Shown: positions 46,242 through 57,900 of the stretch, piece by piece
How the letters are laid out: every line of letters begins with the position of its first letter
How positions within the stretch are numbered: the stretch's first letter is position 1
Origin: Taeniopygia guttata
Taxonomy: Eukaryota; Chordata; Aves; Passeriformes; Estrildidae
NCBI RefSeq assembly: GCF_048771995.1
Contig: NC_133030.1
Location: 62,445,501-62,509,500, forward strand
Length of the DNA stretch: 64,000 nt
Reading direction: 5' to 3'
Notes under the pieces: model-generated
What the model was told of the DNA's origin: nothing
The model's input: only the letters and a program-made list of their open reading frames with translations
The model's database searches: none
Program-made: the position numbers and the translations under genes

Positions 46242-46276
46242 CCATCCATCCATCCGTCCATCCATCCATCCATCCC
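46242..46276. repeat. (CCAT)n simple repeat
   Basis: ccatccatccatccgtccat and further units, about eight tetranucleotides with one substitution, just after the minisatellite. Confidence 0.9.
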
Positions 46277-46654
46277 TGTGGATGCAGGAACAGCTCCGGG
46301 AGCCGCGCTGCGAGCAGGTCTCGGCTCCGTTGTTACCGAGAGGCCTCGGCCGGCTCAGGCATCGCTTCCCCCGGCTGGCACGGAGCCACCCGCGCTGCTC
46401 CGGGCATCCCGGCTGTTCCAGCCCTGCAGCCTCGGGGCGGGATGCTGTCCCAGCACCGCGGAGGAGAGATGGGGACATCGGCCTGAACGCCCGGGACACC
46501 AGGTAGGTGACAGCCCTGAGCTTGCTCAGTGGTGTGCATCCAGTGCCAGCTGCTCTCCAGCGACTTCGGGGGCTGGTTCCAAGACTGAACATGGCAGCAG
46601 CAGTGGGTAATGCTGGTTCCACCAGGAATTCAGCGGTGCTGGTGATTCCAGCAG

Positions 46655-46832
46655 ATGGTGATGCTGCCAGGGAAGTGGTGGATTCATCGTCCTTGAAAAT
46701 GTTTCCAAACCGTGTGCATGTGGCACTTGGGGACATGGGTTCATGGTGGGCTTGGCAGTGCTGGGGGAATGGTGGGACTCGTTGGTCTTAGAGGTTTTCT
46801 CCAGCCTGTATGATTTATGATTCCATGCTGCA
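46655..46832 (+). repeat. CR1 LINE tail fragment, sense
   Basis: Contains gtgcatgtggcacttgggga, gtgctgggggaatggtggga and cctgtatgatttatgattcc. Confidence 0.75.
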
Positions 46833-47474
46833 GGCTGTCTGCTCTGCATGGGAATCAAAGCTTTCTTCTCCTGGCATGTCCCTCCTGCAGCCTTGGATAG
46901 CAAGTGAGACCTAGCTGCTGGGAAGTTGGACCTGGAAATGAAAATGAAAGTGAAACTCCTTTGGAAGTGGCAGGATAAATGGCAGCTTGGGAGCATCAAA
47001 AATCCAGGCAAAAAAAAAATCCAGCAAAAATCCAGGCAAAGCACACTGGGAAACAGGCTGGGATGCACTTGGATGCTCCCAGAAAAGAATCCCTGTGATT
47101 CAAGATGCTCCCACAGCTGCCCCTGTAGGCAGGAGGGAGATGCAGTGAGTGCAAAGGGCCAGTGGTTATTTGAGTCCCATAATTGCAGGCTCATCCCAAA
47201 GCTCTGGAGAAGCATCTCACTGTTATTCCAACTCCAAAAGCTGGGGAATTGCAGCTCTAGCACTCTACTCAAATCAATTGTGTCCAAGAACTTGCCTTTG
47301 GAAAGTTTGAAAGGAGCTGGGTTGAGCTCTGTGCCAGCTATTTGGGTAATGATCGTGAGCCTGTGATAATTATGGGGTTGTGATAATGAACTTGTCAGCT
47401 GTGTAGGAAAAGTCTGGAGCAAGGGAGGGATGTTGTAGTGAAAAATATGAAAAGTCAATATAATTCCAGACAAG

Positions 47475-47790
47475 GAATCATGGGTTGGGTTGGAAGGGAC
47501 CTTAAAACTCATCCAGTTCCACCCCTGCCATGGCAGGGACACCTTCCACCATCCCAGATTGCTCCAAGCCCCATCCAGCCTGGCCTTGGGCACTTCCAGG
47601 GATCCAGGGGCAGCCACAGCTGCTCTGGGCACCTGTGCCAGGGCTTTTCCACCCTCACAGCCAAAAATTCCTTCCCACTATCCCATCCATCCCTGCCCTG
47701 TGGCAGTGGGAAGCCATTCCCCCTTGGGGAATGGTTAGACTCAATGATCTTAGAGGGGTTTTCCAACCTTAAGGATTGTGTCATTTTGTG
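47475..47790 (-). repeat. CR1 LINE 3' fragment, antisense
   Basis: From gaatcatgggttgggttgga to gcagtgggaagccattcccc, followed by a second tail-like piece with actcaatgatcttagagg. Confidence 0.9.
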
Positions 47791-48239
47791 TCATTTTTCT
47801 GGATCACCTAAAAGAAGCTTGTTTGCATGGACAGAAATGCAGGAAGAGCTGTCAGTGTTCCTCTCTGCCTTGCATTTTGGAGCAGCAGCAGGAGGGGTAT
47901 TTGTGCTGGGACATCCAGGTGAGCTGCAGAGAGAACTTCAGCCTGTCCATCCTGCTGGAGCTGAGGGATTGAGTCAGCTGCACATGGATTTGGGGTCTGG
48001 TTTGTGCCCTCCCTGCCAGGAAATTTGGGAGAACAGCTCACTGGTTAGGTGAGAAGGGCATGGAAGGCAGGTGAGAATCCTGCCAAAAACCTGTGCCAGC
48101 AGGGCGTGGGGTGAATGTCCTGCTGCAGAGAGAGCCCTGATTTGGGTCAATCAGCACAGGAGAGCTTGAAGTGACTCCATTTAGGAGCATCCTAAGTGCT
48201 TCTTGTTTAGGAACATCTACCTAGGGTGGTGTATTTCTG

Positions 48240-48422
48240 GGGAGACACTGGCACAGGGTGCTCAGAGCAGCTGTGGCTGCCCCTGGATCCCTGGAAGTGT
48301 CCCAGGCCAGGCTGGAGAGAGCTTGGAGCAACCTGGGACAGTGGAAGTTGTCCCTGCCCATGGGAAGGTTGGGACTTTGGTTTTAAAGGTCCCTTCCAAC
48401 CCAAACAACTCTGTGTTGATAT
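48240..48422 (+). repeat. CR1 LINE fragment, sense
   Basis: Starts inside ctggcacagggtgctcagag and ends at aacccaaacaactctgtgtt. Confidence 0.88.
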
Positions 48423-48649
48423 TTAGACAAGACAAAGTGGAGATTTTACATCACTGGCATTAAAGTCCAGGCTGGTGGTGTTTCTGCTGAGTCCAAGGAA
48501 GCCCATGGATGGTGGAGGTGGTCCCAGCTGGCTGGGCAGTCCATAATTCCAGTAGGACAGTAGTTCATCCTTGTCTTGGGACTCTTAAATCCCACCCCAC
48601 AACACCCTCTGTGGGATTATGGTTTTCTCCTGACTTAGAGATGGGGTAA

Positions 48650-49078
48650 TTGAGAGGTGTTTTAAAAACTTACATTTTATTTTTAGTTATATGTGAAGGG
48701 TAAAATAATACAGATGTTATAATTTACATTATTATAATTAGAAGTTAACTATTTCTTAATTATAATATAAGTGTTTTCTGGCTTATTTGTTTTTGTTACA
48801 CTATATTTGTAAATGTTTTAAAGTTGTTTATTTAAAATTACTCCTCATGGGTCTTGCTACAATGCATTTTTATAGTTTTATTTTTCTAAAGTATTTAGTC
48901 TTATTTGTAAGGTTATCTTTTAAAACTTGTTTCTAGTTTTATTTATTTTTTAATAATGTTTGTTTTGTATTATGGTATTTTTAAGTTAGTATTTCTTATT
49001 TTAATGTTTGTATATAAATATGTATTATATAAACCTTCTATCAAACTTTAAAAAATTCTTATAAATTTATTTCTTCCA
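48650..49078 (-). repeat. AT-rich interspersed repeat, second copy of the 3860-5345 element
   Basis: More than 80% AT and flanked by ordinary sequence. Its reverse complement aligns along its length with the two ends of the 3860-5345 element, including taaatactttagaaaaataa and ctttaaaacatttaca, but without the TA array. Confidence 0.6.
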
Positions 49079-49677
49079 CCCTCTCTTTAGGAAGCTCAGC
49101 TTCCTCAGTGATAAATCTTGGCAGCTGAGATCTGTGTGAGGAAAGGTGTCGTGGGAAGCAGCTGGGATCAGAGGTGATCCCAGCCCATGGATTCCACTGC
49201 AGGATTCCCAAACAAAACTGATGTGGCACAAGCAATTTATGCCTCCACAAGAGTTTGGGCTGGATATCTCTGATGGGTTTGGTTTCACTTAGGTCACCTA
49301 CAGTGACTTTAACCACCTTGCCTGGCTCTGCCTTGGAATTATGACAGTGGAAACATGAGCCAGGCCTGGCATTCCACCAGTGCTGTCCCTTGTCCATGGG
49401 CTTAAGCTTTCCCAGCAGTGACACAGAGCTGCTTCACACATCCCTGGTATTTTAACACATCCCTGGCAATCCTGCAAGTGTCAGTGCTGCAGGGTTCTGG
49501 CTGTTTCCAGCCTTAGGGGGTTCATTTTCCAGTGATGGGAAAGAGGTGACAGAGGAAATGGCCTAAAAGCTGAATATTCAGGTCTGGGTTGCTGGGGAGC
49601 AGAGGGAAGCTGCTGGGCAGGGTGGAGTGATGAGGAGGTGAGAGGGAAGGGCTGAGCACACATTTTTCACTGGACCC

Positions 49678-50020
49678 CAGAATGGTTTGGGTTGGAAGGG
49701 ACCTTAAATCCCATCTCATTCACATCCCCTGCCATGACAGGGACACTTTTCACTATCCCAGGTGGCTGCAAGCCCCATCCAGCCTGGCCCTGGACACTCC
49801 AGGGATCCAGGGGCAGCCACAGCTTCTCTGGGCACCCTGTGCCAGGGCCTCCCCACCCTCACAGGAAAGAATTCCCAGTTCCCAATATCCCACCTTTCCC
49901 TGCCCTGTGTCCTGTCCCTCCATCCCTTGTTCCAAGTCCCTCTCCAGCTCTCCTGGAGTCCCCTTAGGCACTGGAAGGGCTCTGAGCTCTCCTTGGTGGC
50001 TGGAGTTACATTTTAAACTG
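49678..50020 (-). repeat. CR1 LINE fragment, antisense
   Basis: From cagaatggtttgggttggaa through gccatgacagggacactttt and gccacagcttctctgggcac to ctccagctctcctggagtcc. Confidence 0.9.
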
Positions 50021-50524
50021 CTGGCCCTCTCCTCCAGATATAATCCTTTGACATCTTGTAGTCCTTGGAGGCTGCTCCTCTTCCTTCCTTGACAGTAAGC
50101 TCTCCCATTTGACCTGGGCTGGTTCCCACGTGCCAGGATTGTGTTTATTTTTCCATCCTGCCATAGCCAAGTTTGTCATTTAATAAACATCAACCCCCCC
50201 CCCAAGCCTGATCCCTGTCCCCTCTGTAAGCCAGGGGAACAGATGGGAGGGCATGGGACCAGAAATGCCTGACACTGCCCAAAGCTGGAAAGGAGACAAC
50301 TAGAGATTTTGAGATGAAAAGAAAAAAAAAATTAATGTATTTCCAGCTCTGTTGTGCCTTCAGGCTTGATCCAACCCACTCAGCTCCTGGAGAAGGCTGA
50401 GTGTTCCTGTCAGTAACTCCTCACTCCTGGAGCATGGCAGGGAAGTTTTCCCTGCTTGTTTTTGGAGTGTTTGAGCTTGGGTTGGTCCCAGGGCAGCCGT
50501 GGTGAGCTGACAGCCTCTGCCAGG

Positions 50525-50690
50525 GTGTTTGTTGGAGGAGTGACAGCCCATGGACACAGGGTGTTTGTTGGAGGAGTGACAGCCCATGGACACAGGGTGT
50601 TTGTTGGAGGAGTGACAGCCCATGGACACAGGGTGTTTGTTGGAGGAGTGACAGCCCATGGACACAGGGTGTTTGTTGAGGGAAGCAGCT
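50525..50690. repeat. 36-bp minisatellite, four identical units plus a partial
   Basis: Units start at 50525, 50561, 50597 and 50633 with a partial at 50669; each begins gtgtttgttggaggagtgac and ends ccatggacacaggg-like text. The four full units appear identical, which points to recent expansion. The 36-bp length keeps minus-strand frames open, giving a spurious 12-residue peptide repeat. Confidence 0.95.
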
Positions 50691-50875
50691 GCAGCTCGTG
50701 ATGTAAATTCTGCATGGATTCAGGCCCAGCTTTGTCCCTTTGTTGAGCAGGGAGCAGCCACGCTCCAGCAGCAGAGAGCAATCCCTGAGGAGCAGGCTGG
50801 GAAGGAATGGAGTGGGAAGAAATTGGCTTCTCATCCTTTAACCTCCTCACATCATCTGCCATGGCCTGGAGTGAG

Positions 50876-50965
50876 CAGAATCCTAAAATCCCAGATTTGG
50901 TTGGGAGGAACCTTAAAGATCATTTTGTTCCATCCCAGGGGCAGGGACACTTCCCACCGAAATCA
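50876..50965 (-). repeat. CR1 LINE scrap, antisense
   Basis: Recognised from ggttgggaggaaccttaaag and catcccaggggcagggacac. Confidence 0.65.
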
Positions 50966-51976
50966 ATCTGTTCAGGAAAATTCACACTTAATAAATGTAT
51001 TCCCTGGGAAAGTCAAGATAGCTGCTAAGAAGTGGCAAAGTCAGTAGCCAGAAGCAGAAAAGATTTTACAGAATTCTTTTCTGACTTACTGCTACACATA
51101 TTTTAGGTCAAGGGTAATCTGATTTTTTAATTAATCCTTTAAAGGTTAAGTTGTATAGAACGTCTGATCACAGAGTAAAGAAAAAAAACCCAGCAGTATA
51201 TACAAAAATAGCATCCATTTAAGTTACATAAATCCTTATAAATATAAGAGAGAAATCAGTTACTCTATAAAAAAAAAAAAAAATTGGAACATGTGTTCCT
51301 GAAGCACCAGCAGAACATCCTCATGCTGAGGACTTCAGCTAGAAAATCTTTATAAATATACCTGCAAAATTCTTCCTCACTCTGACCAGGAACAAGTGTC
51401 AGAAGATGCACATTTCTATTTTGCACTCAAACGAGAGCTCTCCTATTTGAATCTCAAATGGCCATTTGGTTTTTGGCAACCACAACACGTCCTATCCCTT
51501 TGCAAACACCTTTCAGGGCCACATAAATTCTACTGGCATCCTCGAAGCTTTGTAGCAGGAATTGAGACAGTTTGGGCGGGGGTTTGTGGATGATGCTGTC
51601 ACTGTTTTGTTGCCTGTGCATGGAATTTTTGTTTGACTCAGAAGAAATAAAAAGGAGGGAGGAAAACCAGCCCTAAGCTGAAAGCACTGAGGGTCTGTGC
51701 ACTTGAAAGTGCCACTCAGAGGGAAGAGAGTGGCCTCTCCTGTCCTTTTTGCAGTTGTCTGAGTCACCTGTGGATTTTGTGACTAATTCATAATACCCTC
51801 AAGATGTTTGTCATATTAATAATAATTTCCACAGTTGGAAATTACAGTCATGTAACAGAGACTAAAACAAAGAAACACTCATATATGTCTTTGTGTGTGT
51901 TTATGTTGTTTTTTTGTTTTTTTTTTAATTTTTCCTTGCAGTTGTGACTCTCCTGTGCCTGTAGCTGGGAATAGCC

Positions 51977-54900
51977 ATGTCAGCCCAAAAGGACAGATGG
52001 GTTTCTTCCTTGGTTTTCCTTCTCTTCTGTGCCTCCTCCATCCCAAAATGTGGAAGTGCCAGCCTGCAGCAGGAGCCAAGCCCCCAGCACTATTTCAGTG
52101 GCTTGGAAGCTGGAAAAACATCCTTGGCTTTTTTCACCCCCAGTGGTACGTGTTTAATGGGAGTTTCCATCAGCTGGGGCTCAGCAAGGCTGGGTGAGAG
52201 TGGAACAACCACAGAATCATGGAATGTTTTGAATTGGAAGGATCTTAAATCCCATCCAGTTCCACCCCTGCCATGGCAGTGACACCTTCCACTGTCCCAG
52301 GCTGCTCCAAGCCCTGTCCATTCTGGCCTTGGACACTTCCAGAGATCCAGGGGCAGCCACAGCTTCTCTGGGAATTCTATTGCAGCCCCTCCCCACCCTC
52401 TCAGCCAGGAATTCCCAGTTCCCAATCTCCCATCTGGCAGTGGGAAGCCACTCCCTGTGTCCCGTCTCTCCATCCCTTGTAAAGAGTCTCTTTTCATCTT
52501 TCTTGTTGGCCCCTTCAGGCACTGGAAGGCTGCAGTTAATTCACCCCAGAGCCTTCTGTTTTCCAGCTCTCAGCCTTTCCTCTGGCAGAACTGCTCCATC
52601 CCTCTAATCACCCTGTGGCCCTCCTCAGTGAAGGGGCAGTTCTTGAGGTTTTTAATCCCAAGGGGGTGTTGAGGAGCTGATCAAGCACTGTGTTTACACA
52701 GTTCCAAGTGCTCCTCACGGGCAGAGACCTCTTGGGATGGGTTCTTTCCTGGTTGTCTCCTCAGACACAGTCCTTCAAACATCTTCATTCATTTTCTGGA
52801 GATACTGTGGAGGAGAAAGCCAATTTGCTAAGGGATTTTCCCCTCTTCCATAATACCTGCTAGAAAAAGGGGAATCCCTTTCCTGAGGGAGAACTAAAGG
52901 CTGTCATGGATTAGGAGAACATCCTTGACCTTGCTTTTGTTCTTTGTGATTTCCCAAAGACGTTGGCATGGGCTGAGGAACATCTCCCACATCTCAGTGT
53001 GTGGCAGGAGGATGCTCTTCACCCTGAGGACTTGGAGAGGATTTTTTTTGTGTGTGTGTTTCAGTTTCTCCTGGTGCTCAGCCCTTCTGGGAGCAGATTG
53101 AGAGCTCAGCTGAGGCCCTCCAGGACTATGGTGTTTCCGTGGTGAAGGTAAATGGGACTCAGGGAAGCTGCTGGGTGGGATGGAGTAAGGAGGAGATGAG
53201 CAGGGAAGGGATGAACACAGATTTCCCATAGGATCATGGACTCACAGAACAGCTTTGGCTTTCAGGGACCTTAAAGCTCATCTCTTTCCACCTCACCTTC
53301 CATGGACAGGGACACTTTCTGCTATCCTGGGTTGCTCCAAGCCCTGTTCAGCCTGGCCTGGAACATTTCCAGGGATGGAAAATCCCCAACTTCTCTGGGC
53401 AGCCTGTTCCAGTGTCCATGTTCATGATGGATGAGGTTGGTTCACTTCTTTTCAGCTCAGTGCAATAAATATTTAATACAAAGGAGTTTTTAGCTGAAAT
53501 TTCATTCAGATTCACGTGAGGGAATTACAAATTCAGGCAAGTGTAATTAGACTCTAAGCAGTGCTTATATATTTATATTTGGATTTATTTAGTTTCCTCC
53601 AGCTACAGACCAAGTTCAGTAAGGAAGCACTGATCTGTCACTTTAAATATGCTGGGTAGATCATGGGGTCTTTTGATCCTCTCTGACCCAAATCAGCAGG
53701 CTGAGCTGGGAAACTGAAGTACAAACTCCGCTCTCCATCTCTGTCTCAATTTTGGTGGATTTTCCCTTCCAGAAGGTTTGGAAAGCCTGGATTTACAGTC
53801 TTGAATGGAAGAAAGCTGTAGGGGATGTGTGTGGTCATTGTGGGGCTGAATCTGTAATTACATGTATTTGCTGTCTAGGTGAGTTGTCCGAAAGAGGATG
53901 TGTCAAGATATTGTGGAAAAGAAAATGCATTAAGGAAAGCCTTCCTGTTCAGGTGAGGAGCATTTCTGGGCACTGCACTGGGATCACTTTCCAGTGCAAA
54001 TGTTTGAAGGAAACCCTGTCAGCAATCAGAGATGTCTGTGAAGGAATGAGAGGAGCCATGAGGAGAAAAGTGACCTGCATAGTTTAGCCAAAGGTACCCC
54101 CAAAATTCCAGCACAGGCAGAGGAGATGCTTTGTCCTTGGTGTGAATTCTCCCATCCTGCCCCAAGTTCCTTGGAGCAGCAGAGGGATGAGCTGTGGAAT
54201 GCAACCACAAGAGAAACCCTCTATCAATGTTTTGCTGTTCCTCTGGCCTCCCACCCCCAGAGCTGTACTCAGGCCACAAGATTTTGTGTCTAGTCCAAGA
54301 AAGAAACACTTTTTGGTGGTCTCCTTGTTGGTCGGATTAAATCTTCTGCCCTGGATGGAAAAGTTCAGCTCCTGGTCACTCCAAGGGTTGTCACATGGAA
54401 GCTTTTCCATGTATCAGCTCAGTTTTCATTGACTGTTGTTCTGATAATCATGGAATAATTAAGGTTGGAAAAGACTTTTAAGGTCGTCAGTCCAACCATT
54501 CCAAAGACCTTTAACATCATTGAGTCCAACCATTTCAAAGACCTTTAACATCATCAAGTCCAACCATTCCAAAGACCTTTAACATCATTGAGTCCAACCA
54601 TTTCAAAAACCTTTAACATCATTGAGTCCAACCATTCCAAAGACCTTTAACATCATTGAGTCCATCCCTTCCCCAGCACCGCCAAGGCCACCATGTCCCC
54701 AAGTGCAGCAGGAACCTGCTCAACCAGGTGTGAATGATTCCCAACTCTGATCAAAGACATCTCAAGTGTGTTCTGCCATTTCTCCATCATCCTCCCTATC
54801 ATTCTGTGCCTGCCTTGGCTCCCTTTTCCCATGGATCCATGCAGTGCATCTCTCTCAATTCCTTTGGTGACTCTCTTTTCCCTCCCCAGAGGAAACCGAC

Positions 54901-57900
54901 TGATCCGAGAGTTCCCCACCGATGCCCTGTTTGACGTGAACTCCATCGTCGCCAACGTTTTGTTGTAAGTCCAGACCACATCCCACTCTGAAATCCTTTT
55001 CCTTTCTGTTCCCACTAAATGCCAACCCCAGGCTGATGCCTTGTGTCCCATCTGGGTTGCCAGAAATGGATGCCTTGTGAAGGCTGAGCTAGAACAGAGA
55101 CCAGAGGGAGCTAAAGAATAAATTAGGGATTTATTAAAATGATCTCATCCATGGATCCGCCTTGGGCAGCACCAGAGCCCAGCCAGGGCTGCACCCAAGA
55201 TGAACCAAAATGGTCCCAAAATGCACGAGCGCTCCCGGGGGCTCTCCCTGGGATCAGTTCTGCTCCATTGGCACCTTGGAGTTCATTGTCCCATTCCAGC
55301 TTTAGCCCAGGCAGTCCCATCCTGCTTGTTTTTCTCTCTCCAGCCCACGGTGTTTGTGCTCCTGGGCTGAGATTTGGATCATTTGTCCTTGGTGCCCAGC
55401 TGGAGCAGGAATTGTTTTGTCTCCCTGCTCTGTGCAGAGAGCTCAGCATCCCATAGTATGAAGCCCAGACCCACATGCTAAAGCAGCACAGAATGTGAAA
55501 AATATAAAACCTGAGGCATCAAGGTATACCAGAGGCTGCTCTCAGTCAAGCTTGTCTCTTCATAATGGTTTGACCCTGTTAAACTTTCTCCCTTGAGACA
55601 ACTCTCCAGCACACACCTGGTGGTGTGGGCACACACTGGGCACCTCCAGTTGGCTGTGAATCCTTAATCTGCCAGCAAGAAGCTGGAATTTTACCCTGTT
55701 TTTCCCATCATGGTTGTGTGGCTGCAAATTTACTCTTCAACCAGTTGCTAATGAGGTTTTTTTCTGCCTCCACAGTGCCCTGCTCTTTAATGAAGTTAAA
55801 TATGTTGAAACACTGGCAGACCTTGAGAACATTGAAAATCTATTGAAAGGGAAGTCCAACATGGTCTTTGCCTATGTGCCAGCTACTGGGACAGCAGGTA
55901 TGGACGCTCAGCTTTTCATCTTTCCTCTCTTCCTCCAGCCTTTTTTTTTTTTTTGTAGAATACCAGGAGCTGGGTTTCTGATCCAAAGTCTTGCAAATGA
56001 AAACCTGAAGGGGCCACCCAGCCACAAGATCTCTATTTCCATATGTTTTGCTTTGTTTCCAAAAGGAATCAGTTGCACCAGAAAAGTTTTGCTGGGAGCA
56101 CAAACCTTGAGAGACGGACTTGGAGAGGGACAGCAAGCCAGTGGATGTTATCTTAAAAATTATAAATCCCTGGGCAGACCTCTGGCTCTGCAGTGGAATG
56201 GATTCTCACACAGCACCTGTTTGTTGGGGATCAGGAATGGGATCCAGCTCCAGTTGCTCACTTTCCTTCACAGTGTGTTTTCAGACAGACTCTGTGACAT
56301 TGTACCAAGAGTTTCTGAAAGCTTGGGAGTTGATATTTACACCTGGCAAGGATGAAACGGGAGATATGAAGGGAACAAAGCTAAGTTCACCTTGTCTTTC
56401 CCTTTCCAGAGCACAGAGCTGTGATGGAGGCAGCTTTTGTCTATGGGACTATCCACCAGTTTGTCCTGACAACTGAGGCAGCACTGCTGAAGGCCACTAG
56501 GTATGTCCAGACACACCCCCACTGTGGAGAGCTGCTTCCATCCACTGTTTGCCTCACTCCTGGGGTCTCAGATCCCAAAGCAATTCTAGGATGGCATTGG
56601 GATGTTGTGCTGAGGGTGAACAGTCAGATCTGTTTTCCAAAAGCTGCTGGTTGTGTTCCTTGGAGGAGCCTTGCTGTTTGTGGCTGTATTGGGTGGGATT
56701 TCACAGAAGAGCCCTGTGTCTCCTTTCTGTGGCTGATGCATCAAACCTCAGCCATGGGTTTCCAGGAGAGCTGATGTTAAAATCCTAAAGCACTCCCATC
56801 TTGTGCTGTGATATCCAAGAGCAAAAACTGGAGCTCATGGATTTGGGAATTTCCATCCCATGGCCTCAGTGGTCACCCCCTTCCTATGCAGGAGGAGCTG
56901 CTTTAGAATGGCAGATCCTTCCATGTGACTGCTGATGTGACCTCCTGCAGTCAGGAATGTGGGGGAGGAGGTGGGAACATCACAGCCCACAGTGTGCCCA
57001 GCTGGCCAAGAGGCCACTGGCACCTGGCTTGTGCCATCCTGTGGCTACAGAGCCAGGGCAGAGATTGTCCCCCCTGTGCTGGCACTGCTGAGGCCACACC
57101 TCAGATCCTGGGGTCAGTTCTGAGCCACTCATGACAAGAAATACTGAGGGGCTGGAGCGTGTCCAGGGAAGGGAACAGAGCTGGGAAGGGGCTGGAGCAC
57201 CAGGAGAGGCTGAGGGAGCTGGGAAGGGGATTGGGGAATTCCTGAGGGAGCTGGGAAGGGGCTGGAGAATTCCTGAGGGAGCTGGGAAGGGGCTGGAGAA
57301 TTCCTGAGGGAGCTGGGAAGGGGCTGGAGAGTTCCTGAGGGAGCTGGGAAGGGGATGGAGAGTTCCTGAGGGAGCTGGGAAGGGGCTGGAGAGTTCCTGA
57401 GGGAGCTGGGAAGGGGCTGAGCCTGGAGCAAAGGAGGCTCAGGGGGACCTTGTGGCTCTGCACAGCTCCTGCCAGAAGGGGACAGCCGGGGGGTCGGGCT
57501 CTGCTCCAGGGAACAGGGACAGGGCAAGGGGAAATGGCTTCAAGTTGTGCCAGGGGAGGTTTGGATGGGCTATTAGGGAAAATTCCTTCCTTGAAAGGGT
57601 TGTTGTGTCATAACAGGCTGCCCAGGACAGGGGTGGAGTTCCCATTCCGGGAGGGATTTAAAATCTGTGTGGATGTGGCACTTGGGGACATGTCTCAGTC
57701 CTGGGTTGGACTTGGAGGGCTTTTCCAACATTAGTAACTCCATCATGAGTTACCTGGGATTTTGTCACAGGCACCAGGGTGACAAAATCACCTCTTCCCG
57801 AGGTGCCGTTCGCTCCATCCTCGCAGGATTTCGGGGAATCGTGCTGTGGCTCCCGCTAGATGGCACGGTTGTCATTGCACAGGAATCGCCTGAATTCTCC

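Larger units (their letters stand above)
44663..51941 (+). other. TXNDC16: Inferred TXNDC16 intron 1 (about 7.3 kb)
   Basis: Holds the minisatellite, simple repeats, CR1 copies and the AT-rich repeat listed separately. In 46835-47470, 49080-49670, 50050-50520 and 50970-51930 I see no gene; the last of these is rich in A-runs and ends in a long T-run before the exon 2 acceptor. Confidence 0.45.

Noticed and set aside
43900-46610. Plus-strand open frames of up to 600 codons
   Set aside because: They are produced by the 50/26-bp minisatellite, whose units contain no stop in some frames, and by GC-rich promoter DNA; there is no protein family resemblance and three frames are open at once.
50410-50862. 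Minus-strand frame with a repeated 12-residue peptide
   Set aside because: The repeat is the 36-bp minisatellite read in frame; it lies in the TXNDC16 5' intron with no gene signals.
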